The translations under genes were made by a program, and so were the position numbers. Shown here in pieces: positions 1-12,700 of a stretch of DNA of 64,000 bases (position 1 is the first letter of the stretch; every line of letters begins with the position of its first letter). Source of the stretch: Kryptolebias marmoratus (Eukaryota; Chordata; Actinopteri; Cyprinodontiformes; Rivulidae); contig NC_051430.1 of the NCBI RefSeq assembly GCF_001649575.2, positions 19,598,476 to 19,662,475 of the forward strand. Reading direction: 5' to 3'. Under the pieces are notes generated by a model. That model saw only the letters and a program-made list of their open reading frames with translations, made no database searches and was not told the origin of the DNA.

Positions 1-731
1 CTCCACTATCAGGACTGATCTCAAGCCTGGTCTGAACTCTCTGATGAAAGCATGTTTACATTCCTTGATTTCATTTGCTCGTTTAGTTTTGCACAGTGTT
101 TACATGCATCGAGAATGTCTCGAATGCTTATCAGATTGGGCTGTTCCTGTCTGTCCTTGTGAAACTGTTTCCTGGCAGTTTTTTATAACACTTTAGGTTT
201 TTTTTCCTTCAGAAAACTGTATTTAGCTGTTAGATTTTACTTGATTTAAGAGTTTAGGAAAAAAGATGACAGGAAATCTTTCATTCGGGTACCTTGAAGT
301 AGTTGAATGCAGATGCTACAGGTCCCATCAGGACCTATTTCTTTTCTCAAGCCATCACAAATTTGAAAACACACATGCACTGACACACTTATCACAGCCA
401 CACTGTTCTACACACACACACACACACCTCACAAGTTCATAAAAGTCTGTATTAGTCATGTGCAATATTCTGTATACTATTCTATTCTTATTTAATCAAT
501 TATTTTTGTCTTTTTTAATCTTTTTTTTACATTAATGTACTTGTTGTTATGCTTTCTTGAGCACCAAAAAAACTCCCATACAAATACCTGGGTAGAGGCT
601 TTGCAGTTTTGTTTTACTTGTGATAGTTACAATAAAACTTCATACATTCATACATTCATTCAGATGTTTTATTTTCCCTAATATTGAAAGTTGATAAAGC
701 TATAAATAATAAACTCCTTCTGTTTTGTCAG
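1..731 (+). other. VPS13A intron (3' part)
   Basis: No coding exon is visible before the acceptor at 730-731. It is AT-rich, with a short CA microsatellite at about 411-427. It is assigned to an intron because the exon at 732 opens inside a codon. Confidence 0.8.
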
Positions 732-3700
732 GTTTAATGTATGTGATCGAAACACAGAAGGTTCTCGACCTGAAGCTGAACCTGATGGCCTCATACGTCA
801 TCATCCCGCAAACCGGTTTTTACAACGGGACTCAGAACATCTTGCTGTTGGATCTCGGTCATTTCAAGGTCAGAAAGTGTTAAAAGCAAATATTTTAATT
901 TGGAAAAACCAAAACTCTTTACCTGAAAACTGTTTGTTTTTATGTCATTGCACGTAAAAACACATTTTGAACCTTTCTGCTTCTGCTTCTTGTCAGATGT
1001 CCAGTCAGAGCAAGAAAAATCTGCCGCAGCTGTCAGCGGGTTCCAGCAACATCGAAGACATCATGTCCAGAGCATACGACTGCTTCGATGTGCAGCTCAG
1101 CAGCTTACAGTTCCTTTACAGCAAACCAGGTACAAACTATACTGATGAGGAGAAAGGACACGTTTTAGAAGTTTGTATAAGCTACGTTCAGAAATACGCA
1201 AGCTCAAAACACACACACTCAGCTCCTATTTCTCTATTGGTTTTAATATATGACTTCCTAGAAGATAACAAGGACTTAAAATTATTTTATCTGAAACCCT
1301 GAGTGATGTTTGTTGTTGTAGGATAAATTTATTCACAAATAAGCATTATTGCTCAAATGGCCTCTTTTTGTGTCTCTGTGTGAAGCAAGTAGAAATGTCA
1401 AAACTGTCTTTGTTCATAGATGGTGACTGGAAACAAGCCCGCAAACAGAAAAGGTCTCCACTTCACATCCTGGAGCCCGTGGATCTGAAAGTGGTTTGCA
1501 GCAGGGCGATGGTTGTTACAGACTCCCGCATGCCAAAGTACGTGTGCCGTTCTTTTTGTGTGTATATTGAATTTACAGTCAAAGAATTGATCTCTATTGG
1601 GGGGAAAAAGTCAGTAAAAATACAAGTAACGAAAAATAAGAAATAAAGTTAGTTGTTTTTTTATAAAGCAAAATGGATATTGTGTTGTAGGTATAAGATG
1701 TTTGGAGAACTTCCTCTGCTCTCTCTTCGAATTTCTGATAATAAACTTCGGAGCGTTCTGGAGCTGGTAGACAGCATCCCGCTGCCTGAGAGCAGACCTG
1801 CTGCACGCAACGCTGCTTCATCTTCAAATACAAAGGTAAAAACAGCCAAGATGGCTCCTCGTACAGTTAGTGAAAATTATAAACCTATTTAGAGTAAACA
1901 CACCTATAGACTTAAAAGGATTTCTGCAGCGTATTCAAGAGTTTATTAAAGTCTGACTTCACTGTATCATTTTAAAAGTTGATTGTTTTATCTCCTCAGT
2001 CGAGGCAGTCGTTCACCCCAAAGCTCACTCCCAGAAAACCTCTGAACTTGGCCGACCATCGCTCCTCTCTCATTTTTGATTCATGTGAGACCATCAGCAT
2101 CTCCTCACTGGGTGAGACACAGCTGTACACACAGAAATACAAGTTTTAAACTCTGCACCTCTTGATTTGCATTGCTGCTGTTTTTTATTATTATTGTTTT
2201 CAGTAGCTCAATTTTCCAGAACTTTGAAGATTTGCATTTAAAAAGGTTGATGAAAAAAATGACATTTAAAAAGAACTGTCTCAGTTTTGCAAATACTTCA
2301 TACGAATAGATACAGTAAGCTGGTACTTAATTTTTGTTACAAATTGCTGAAGTGCTCTTATTTTTTTATATTATAATAACCTTGTTTGTGTGTTTTACTC
2401 AGAGTTCCTCTTTTAATAAACACAACTGAGTTAGTTACAACCATGTGTAAAGGAGCCTGTACTGCCATCTGTTGGTGGCACTGTGTAGCACGTTTTGTGC
2501 CTGATGCATATTATAAAGATAAAACATATCTATAAAGTGACAGACAGCTGGATAAAAACCCAACTGTGGCTTTTTTTTTTGTTTGTTTTATAAACATCAC
2601 AGGATCAGAGGAAGATTTGTTCTACGACGCTCCCAGTTCTCCCATCGGAGATAAGCCGTTCTTCCCAGACAATCCCATGCCTCTGCGCTACGCAGATTTA
2701 CACAAAAAGAAGAGCCTCGTCAAAGAAGATCCTCAGAAGAACATGATTGACTTCAGCATGAGGTTTGAGATCAGTGAGGTAAATAAACATCCTGTTACAC
2801 TTGTCATACACAGTGGCTACATGTATCTTCACCTACTTGGAAGTTAAATGATGATATTTCTGTTTAGGCAGTATTAGTCAAATGCAAATGCATAAGTAGA
2901 GACTTAAATCTTTCTTATTTCATTAAATCAAGCTCCTACATATCAATCTGTGTGGTAGACCCGCTCATCTGCTCATCCAGTTATTTCTGTCTGACTTGTA
3001 ATATTGTTTGTTTGTTTGTTTTTTCTTTTCAAACTCAATGTATTTTATAGTATTTTCAATAACAAACATCATTCAGGCTTTAAGATGAAAGAATTTTAAG
3101 TCTTTGTTATCTTCCAGGAAATTGTATATTAAAACCAATAGAGAAATAAGTTTCCTGTGTAAACTATGTTTTTAATTTCATTTTGGACTTGCGTTTTTCT
3201 GAACATAGCTTATACAAACTTCTAAAACGTGTCGTTTCCCCTCATCTGTATTGTTTGTACCTGGTTTGCTGTAAAGGAACTGTAAGGTGCTAAGCCGCAC
3301 ATCGACAGCTAGTTTTAGTTGGGTTAGTTTTAGGCTCGTATTTCCTTGTATTTTGTCCCTAATTTTCTTTACATGAACATATTTTTCATCCTTTCCTTTC
3401 AGTTGTCTGCTCAGTTGTGTCGTGTGTCTGGAGGTCAAGAGGTCACCGTGCTCCACCTGGATATCGAGGGCCTCGGCACTGAGCTGAAGTTGTGCACCTT
3501 TAACGTGCTGTCCAACATCTACCTGCGAGAGATTTGCCTGAAGTGTCCTGAATACATGGGTCAGTAGATACCAGCAGGGCTTTCTGGCACCATTTGGTAT
3601 CAGAAACATTGTAAAACTAACCTGTGTCCTGGCTTCAGGTTTTATTTGTCATCATTTATTTGTTTCCTTCCTTTGTAGATTCTGAGGATAAGCAAGTTCA

Positions 3701-6700
3701 GCTGATCACCACTTTAGATAACTCAGAAGTTGATCTGCTTACCTTGGAGTATATTAAAGTACCTCTGCTCCCTTGCATTCATATAAATCTGTCTATCATT
3801 AATTTTAGGTTAATATTTTCAGAATAGTTTTTACATTTTGGACTGGTTTTACTTTCTAGGCTGATAAGAATGGTCCTGAGTTCAAATCACAACATAACAA
3901 CACAGAGCAGCTCATCAAGGTGAGAAAAGTAGCTTTTATAATTAATGTTACAATTTAAAATGTTTCTTTGTGTTTTATTTTTCAGTTATGATTTACAGAA
4001 TGTTTATTTTTGCATCCTCTGTTTTATTATTTTGTCACTCGGTTTGTTTACATTTTTCTCATCAGGTGACCTTTTCGTCCCTGGATGTTCATCTCCACAC
4101 GGAGGCTCTCCTTAACACCATGAACTTTCTCAATAACCTCCTTCCTCCATCTGCCAAGAAGGAATGTGGGGTTGAGGAGCTCCCCACCATCCCAGAGGAG
4201 GAGGAGGCAGATGCAGAGAGGGAGGAAGAAAAAAAGGAGGAAGCTACTGTCTCTAAGAAAAAACGTAACTATCGTCAAATGCTGTTAAACCAATGTTTTG
4301 ATGCTGCACCGAGTTGATTTTGTGCATTTAAAGTAATAATGCATGTTGAATATTTTTCTTCAGAGGTCTGATTACTTCTTTGTCTGAAACGTCTCTTTTA
4401 TCTTCTCTCTCCTTCATTTGGCAGCTTCAAAAAGGTCAAAGTATGCAGACGTGGTGAATCTTCATATCAGAGCCGATCTGCGCTGCTTGAAAGTCTTCAT
4501 CCGAGGACAGAAAGCCAGAGTCTCTGAGATCAGCATTGAAGGTATGAAAGGAATGATATCACACTTTTTACAACACATCTGTTGCCACTTCAAGTTCTTT
4601 ATTGGCTGTGGTCCCTGCAGAACTTCCTTGTTTTTATCTGTGCATGCATCTTTCCACAGTTTAGTGCACAGTGTGGGAAATTACTCAAATAAGTGGGGAA
4701 AAATCTTACTGTGACTTATTTGCTCTTTAAATTTTTTTTTTCCACTTTCTCATCTAGTTTTCTTGAAAATGGGCTTCACGCTTTATGCACTGATAGAATA
4801 ACAGAAAAATGACCAAAATATTATTGATTTAGAAAAGTAGATGCAGCCCAGAAATCACAGCCAGAACTTTTCAAGAGGATGGTTAGACAGTACCAGGGCC
4901 CTTTCTGACCCGGACATTTTTAAACTTAAAGGGTTGCTTTGTACAGAAAGTGTTCTCATTGTGTGACCCTCTCAACCTCCAGGTCTAGTTTCTGAGGTCC
5001 TGATGAGGAAGAAGGAGATGGAGGTCCAAGCCAACCTGAAGAACATTGTGATCCTAGACTGCAACAAAGATGCCATTTATAAGAAGGTAGAAACGCTAAA
5101 TTACCTGTATTAGTTACTTTATGTCAATAATCATTACAGTCTGTGGCAATATATAAAGTATGTTTCTTTTTTACTTTTGCTTCTTTGTGTTATTGATCTG
5201 TTCTGACTACTTGGTACCAGTCTGGGCACCAGTTACAGCTTACAGATGATGCAGATTTAGCTCATCTGCTGCTGTTTATTTGAAGTGTGTTTCATTAAAT
5301 CTGACTCTTTTCTCAGGCTGTCTCTATTGCCGACAAGGAAGTATTTTCCTTCCGGATGATAAACTATACCGGTGCAACAGAGGGAGATGCGTACCTAGAC
5401 ATGTCTAAAGTTGACACCTGTGTCTCGCTGACAGTGGGATGCATTCAGGTCATCTTCCTCAACAAGTTTGTCTCCTCCATACTGGTAAGAATCTAATATT
5501 TTTAAAATTATCAAAGAATTTTTACATTATTGATGATTAAAGTAATGCTAAAATAATATTAGTGTTTCAGTTGAGGTTCCTGTTGATTTATTTAGTCTTT
5601 TAATTATTTTTTTTTTCCTCCCAGGCGTTTATTAATAATTTCCAGGAGGCTAAAGAGGCCCTGGCTGAGGTGACAGTCCAAGCTGCAGAAAAGGCAGCCT
5701 CGGGTGTAAAGGAACTGGCTGAGCGGAGCTCTCGAATCGCTCTTAACGTCCACTTCAATGCCCCGATTATCTTCCTCCCTCAGTCGTCCTCTTCGTCAAA
5801 CGTCATCGTAGCTGATCTCGGTCTGCTGTCTGTCAAGAATTGTTTCACCAAGCAGCCCTTTAAAAGTGAATCTAAAATCCCGCCTGTTGTGGATAAAATG
5901 ACTGTGAAGCTGACTGACCTCAAGATGTACAGGTCAGAGACGTACTGTCAGCAAAAATCACAGTTTACATGAATGGGATTTTTTTTTAAAACTGGCTTAT
6001 TTTTTGTATTTCTTATGACTGTTGTGATGTTGTTGCTTTCAGGACCACTTACATAAATGAGGGTTTTCAGGGTGAGATGCAAGTTTTGAAGCCAGTAAGC
6101 TTGGACTTGGACATTCAGAGAAATCTGTCATCCAACTGGTACCACAGCATCCCTGACATAGAGATCACTGCTCACCTGAAGCCACTGAGTGTAAGTAGTA
6201 ACGTACGACGAAAAACAAATGTATCAAACAATAACAGGCTTACTTGCTCTGTCATTGTTTTATCAGTAAGCAGCAGTTTGTTATTAATCCTTATCTGGTT
6301 GGTGGTTTTTAACGCCTGATATACGTTCTGTTTTTGCTCCTGACAGTTGATCCTCTGCCAGGACGACATGATCGTTGTTCTGAGGACTCTGAGCGAGAAC
6401 CTCTCAGAGAAATCTGATGCTGTTCAGCCTCCAGCTACTCTGCCCGTCCCTGATCGCTCCTCTGACTGTGCATCCAACAAAGAGTCCCAGGACTCAGGAG
6501 CCTCAGGACCTGCTAGCAGTAAGTAGATGTGATAACACATTTTTAGAAATCACTAAAATAAATAGTTTTTTATCCACAGAATAAAAACAATTTAATTTAG
6601 TGTAGGGTTGGACAGATAAAGATCACAAAAACCCATAAATGGCTTATAAAATCTTAAAGGGTGAATATCTTGCTGCATTTTAACCAAAAACCCAACAATT

Positions 6701-9700
6701 TAAAGCTGAGCGATGATGACACTGATGCAGGTAACACCGTGGTGATAGCTGCTGTGGTGGAGACCCAGAAACACAGCAAGTTAAAGACGACACTCAAGCT
6801 GGACTTCAAGTTTGACTCCATGACGCTGGTCCTTTACAGCCCTAACGAGCATGTGGTACGCAAATACAGGCACAAACTGATCATATATGACGGTTCTTCT
6901 TTAATCTGTGAGTTACATTCTTGTTTGTTGTGTTTTAATAGATACAGCTCTTAGACCTGCATGATGAGCAGCTGAAGCTGGCAGAATTTACTCTGGGTAC
7001 CATCTCCACGTCTGTCTACATGTACTCCGACAGCTCCATGAAGGCCTCGGTCCGACTCACTATGTGCCTTCTTGATGATAAGAGACCCAAAATAAAGATG
7101 GTCACCCCAAGGTTTGAGACGGAAGCCTTTAAAGAGATAATCTTTTTTTAGTTATGCACTTATGAGTCTTACCCGTAGCAAAACCTGGTCATGATTTTCT
7201 TTGTTTGGAGGTAAAAACAAGGAATTAAGGAGGAATCATGTTTTTTTTAATTCTTCCAGGATGATGGCAATGCGGCCAGGTGCAGAGCAGAACATGATGG
7301 TGGAGGTGAACTACCGTCAGGGACATGATGGCACCACTTTAGACACACTGGTGCAGGATGTGTACCTGTGTGCCAGCATGGAGTTTCTGCTCACTGTGGC
7401 TGACATCTTTCTTAAAGCCACCCAGCAGGGCTTTGCTCAGGGGGCACAGCCTAAAAACAATACTGGAGCTGGAGAGAAAAAGAACATTAACTCCTCTGTG
7501 ACCTCTAAAGACTCCAGTGAGTTGGTCTTTTCAAATACAATTTGATCCTATTATTGTGTGATTTAGCCAATTCAAACCCTATTTATCTAAAATATGAAAA
7601 TGATCCAAATCAAACCTTCAAATCTGCAAGATTTTATTCATAGTCTGTTTGATTTTAGTCTGTTTAAGTAATCTATCTGATGGCAATAACTGTTTTTTTT
7701 TTTTTTTTAAATTATTTTGCTCCTTTCAGGTACATCTCCAGCTCCGGTGTCAAAGACTGAGATGAACGTTGTGGTGCGTAACCCAGAAATTGTGTTCGTG
7801 GCTGATCTGACTCGTGCTGATGCGCCCACCCTGGTGATGACCACGCAGTGTGAACTGCTGATGAAAAGTGGTGCCGAGGGGTCACTGATGAGTGCCGCCA
7901 TCAAGGACCTAAAGGTTTAAGTTTTAAACCTGCTACACTGAAACACAGATGGGGGAGAAAAAAAAAAACATCTCAGAATATTATTATTTTTTTATCTTTG
8001 TAGGTTATGGTGTGCCCCTTCTTAAGAGAGAAGAGGAAAAATAATGTGACCACCCTCCTGCAGCCATGTCAGGTGTTCTTTAAGAGTACTCAGTCTCCAA
8101 CTGTCCCTCAGGCCATGGAGGTCTCCATCAACACCCTCTCATTGAAGGTATTTGTTGTATTATTACTACACTTTCACATATTTTCTTCCTCAAATCCAGA
8201 TGTTTCATGTAAATTCCTTGTTGGCAAGTCAGACTTTTTAAATCGGCTTTATTTGTTAGTGAACATCAACCTTTTCCATAATGGAAAATCTTTCAAATAT
8301 GTTTTTATGGAACATTTGGCATTAATTAAGTGTTTAAGAAAGTAGGCTGAGGGATCAGTTTTGAACTTTCAGCCTGCTGTGTGACTCTCCTCCCAGGTAT
8401 CTCCTGTCATCATCAACACTGTGATTACCATCCAGTCAGCGCTGACCCCCACAGCGGAGACTCCTGAGGAGCAGGACAGTCCTGTTCCTCTGGATCTTTG
8501 GGAGAAACGAGGCTGGAAGGAGCTCAAACTTTGGTTCTTGGAAGAGGAGGGAGATGAGGACACAAAGTCACTGACCCCACTGATTCCCCAAGGAGAGTCC
8601 TTAAAGGTGCTTAACCTCAGTATGATTCAAATGATAATAAACAAATGATTTATCCTATCAAATTGCCTATAATTTTTTTTACATTTTATTTATTTATCTC
8701 TGTCTCTGTGACTGCAGGTCAACATAAAATCCATCTGTCTGGCCCTGGAGGCTGGAGTGGGACATCGCACCGTCCCCATGCTCCTGGCCAAGTCCTCCTT
8801 CCATGGAGATGTGAAAAACTGGTCCACACTCATTAACTTACACAGTGAACTCAACCTGGAGGTAAAAAAAGAAACTGTTTCAATTTCACTCTAGTTTTTG
8901 CTTTCATCCGTCTCATATTTTACTTTTTCACTGTTTATGAACTCATGCTACCGTAGAATCTGTAAGTTGTGTTTTCTTTGTTTTTAGGTGCATTATTATA
9001 ATGAGATGGTGGGAGTGTGGGAGCCACTGGTGGAGCCCCTAGAGGATGAAACAGGCGATGGTTTCAGACCGTGGACACTGGAATTAAAGGTAGTGTGAAG
9101 ATACTTGGACATGGTGTGCTTACACATGCACATATAAATACATATATGTCTAACAATTTATTGTTCTTTACCCAGATGAAAAAGAAGCCAGTGAATAAAT
9201 CTGGTTTTTCAGATGAAATAGATGGCAATGTCCCAGACTATAAGACAGCGATTTCAATTCGGAGTAAAGACCAGCTTAACATCACACTGTCCAAATGTGG
9301 GCTGACCATGCTGAGTAACCTCGGCACAGTAAGACACTCTTTTTCTTTTTTCTTTTTTTGCTGAAAGTACCTCTTTAAAGATGTGTAGCGATGTATACCA
9401 TGGATGTGTCTTTTGGTTTTCTTCAGGCATTTGCAGAAGCTGCCAAACAGAGCACAGAGTGTTCTCAAAAGGACGAAGCTCCATTTGTTGTGAAAAACAG
9501 GCTGGGACTTCCAGTATCCGTCCGCCACAGTGACATGTTTTCTCCAATCAAGAAGGAGGGCGCCAACAACCACACAGTGAACTTGCAGGTTGGCGAAACC
9601 TTCGAGATGGACTATTCGACAACAGACAATGATCAGTTCTCAGCAATGACCTCGCTGAGCGAAAAAGATTTCTACATACAGCCCAGTAAGTTGCACTTCT

Positions 9701-12700
9701 TTATCTTCTTTATCAACTTTCACTTCTTTATCCTTAACTAGTTCATCTTAAATCCAGTTTTTAGTTTCCTGCAAAAATCTGTTTGTTGTGATGTCAGTTT
9801 CTCTCAGACTGTATTTTCTGCTCTTTTTTTTTCAGCTCCAGAGGGCCACACCTCAGCCAGTGTGATCCCCCTGATCAAAGTGGGCAGTGGGATGTACAGC
9901 GTCATGCACAGAGAGTCGGGAGTCACTCGTTTCCTGGTTTGCCAGGTTTCCTCCATGGAGGGCAGCAAGTACATCAAGATCCGCTCTCCTTTCCAGGTAC
10001 ACCACTGATTATCTTACACACATTCTTTTTTTTTTATTAGTTTTATACTGTCTTTGAGCATTATGCGAGGTTGCACTAAACATAACTTTATAGCATTTCT
10101 TCAATTTTCCTTTGCTCACCTAAATGAATGTAAGTGTTTTTGAAATGCATATCTCCAAGCACACATTGCCAGAGATTTATTTTCTTCTTTTTTTTTGCAG
10201 ATTATCAATCATTTCCTGATACCATTTAAAGTTTTTGAGGGATCAGAATGTCTGGGTATAGCTGATCCTACTGAGGAGTTTTGTGTGCCTTTAGACTCAT
10301 ACAGGTGAGTGACGAAATAAGGCTGTAGTTATGCACTCATTTGACTGATTTGTTTCTTCCCTAATCAAACAGCTCCTCATGTTTTTCCTGCTCTTTGCTG
10401 CCCCCCTCAGGTCCGAACTGAACATTCAGCCGATAACAGACGACGGAGCTGATGATCAGGAGTTTGAGATGTCAGGGGACTTCAGTTACGAGGATGTCTG
10501 CAACCTAGAGTTGCAGACATCAACCTGCCGTCGCTGTGGGGATCAGGGTGGTGTGATGCTGGTCAATTTTGTGCCATTGAAGGAAGCTTTGACGTTCAAA
10601 TACACCGGGGAAGTCGGGGATCTCTATGACTGGCCTATTGTGCTTCACCTCTGGCCTCCTGTGCTTCTGCGCAACCTGCTGCCTCACCCCGTCACCTACA
10701 AACTGAAGGTGAGATGTGCGTGGTGATCACCAATCATGTGGGTTATGACTCGTTGACATGAAAAAAAACATAAACGTTTCCATGTAACAGCCATACACTG
10801 TCCATAAAAAGTGAATAAAGCTCCCCATAAAGTGTCATTTAACTCTGCTCATAATCATGCATAAATGAAGTACTGATGTAATTCAGACAGCTGATTTATA
10901 AAACAAAGCTGTATTTCAGAACAGTACATCACATTGCATAGTGTAGTGTCAATTTTACTTAAAAAAAAATACAACCACTAGAAAATTACAATTCCTGAAA
11001 GTTGTGAAATTATAGTGTTGAAAAATTGGACGATTAGCAACACACTGCTTTTTAATGCTTTCCTTCACGTTATAAATGTTAATGCATACAGTTTTAAAGG
11101 CTCATGTGCATCAATAACTTCATAAATCAAAATTGAAAAAAAAAACTTTTTACAAAGTTGACATGAACTGAAAGCAGTACTAAAGTACCATACAACATTA
11201 AATTAAATAAAGCAGTGCTCGTCTACAGAAGCTGCATTTTCCTTTCTCAGTCCTCTTCTCAAACTATTATTGTTTCTCTCTGGCTGTTGGTTAACAGGAG
11301 AATGGGGTTTCTGCCCCTGAGGTTACTCTGAATCCAGGCCACTCTGCTCAGCTCCTCACTGCTGTCATCAATAAGTCGAAACTCGATCTTCGCCTAGTGG
11401 ATTATTTGGCTCAGGACTGGTCTTCTGAATACAGGTAGAACTTACATCTTAAACATTCGGAATGTTTTTATATTCCCTTTTTTTTGTTATTCTGCTTCCA
11501 AAATGATGGCTGTATACTTGTCTAGGAGTACATGGCAAAAATAAAAGAATTAATCTTGTCTTACAGTCTCCAGAGCGAACAGGAGGAAATCACCTTCATT
11601 GTGTTCCAGTCTCTGCGAGAGGACGATGAAGATGACGGCGAAGGGACTGAGAGGAAGAGGGCTGAGTTGGACATAGCAGTTCATGTTAAATACAATCCAG
11701 GGCAGACGGTTATCGCCATCCACTCTCCATACTGGATGGTGAATAAAACAGGCAGGCTGCTGCAGTACAAGGCAGACGACATCCACCGTAAACACCCGTT
11801 AGACTACGACATGCCCCTGCTTTTCTCCTTCAAGCCTCGCAACTTTCTGCAAAACAATAAGGTAAGAGCACATTTATCACAAGGTTGTTTATTTACGTGC
11901 TCTTCTTGCACAGTCCGCCCTTCATTTGTCAAATAGTTTGTTTTTCTTTGATTTGTTAATTCTGCTTATGTTAAATAAAACGTAAAGCATTTTAAAGCCT
12001 TCTGCCTTTTTGAATTGAAAAATAAAGTATTTGAGAGAATTTTCAGTTAAATTCAAAACAAATAAACAAAACACTGCATCCCACTTTCACTATGCTACAA
12101 TGGACTGCTCAGCCATCTTGAAAGATTTTTATTATTATTAATATTATTATTTCTCATTCTTGTCTACCTGCAGGTTCGACTGATGATCTCAGACAGTGAC
12201 CTATCAGACGATTTCTCTCTGGACACAGTTGGCAGCCACGGAGATGTGAAATGTAAAGGCAGATACAAAGATTATCTAGTAAGTCTTTAAAATATTTGCT
12301 CCCCTCCAAAATAATTCATGCAAAGAATCTGCCTTTTTACAGAAGAACTTAAAAGACTTATATGTACACAAGAAGTGTGTTATCATTGGTTGTTGTGTTT
12401 TTGTGCTTTCTGCTCTAAGGTTGGCGTGAAGATCGAGGCGACCAGTTTCAGTCTCACTCGCATCGTGACCTTTGTGCCATTTTACATGCTGGTCAACAGA
12501 ACCAAGCACCGAGTCTTCATCTGTGAAGAGGGGCAGAATAGCTGGACTGAGGCAGAACCCGAACAGGTCCGAACTGAACCACGTTCTCCGCATCTGCAGT
12601 ATATGTCTCCGCATGCACACATTCCACTTTCTCAAAAGTGAAGTTTTCTAAAATGTAACAAAAATTTAAAGTCTGAATTTGATGTTTAACCTTTATTTAC

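Noticed and set aside
2465..2485. CTCF site in a VPS13A intron (CTGCCATCTGTTGGTGGC)
   Set aside because: Resembles the reverse core but with about three mismatches; too weak to list as a feature.
3178..3609. 143-codon minus-strand frame with VPS13A-like residues
   Set aside because: It is the inverted copy of the exon at 997 fused by chance to the antisense of the exon at 3403. It has no exons of its own.
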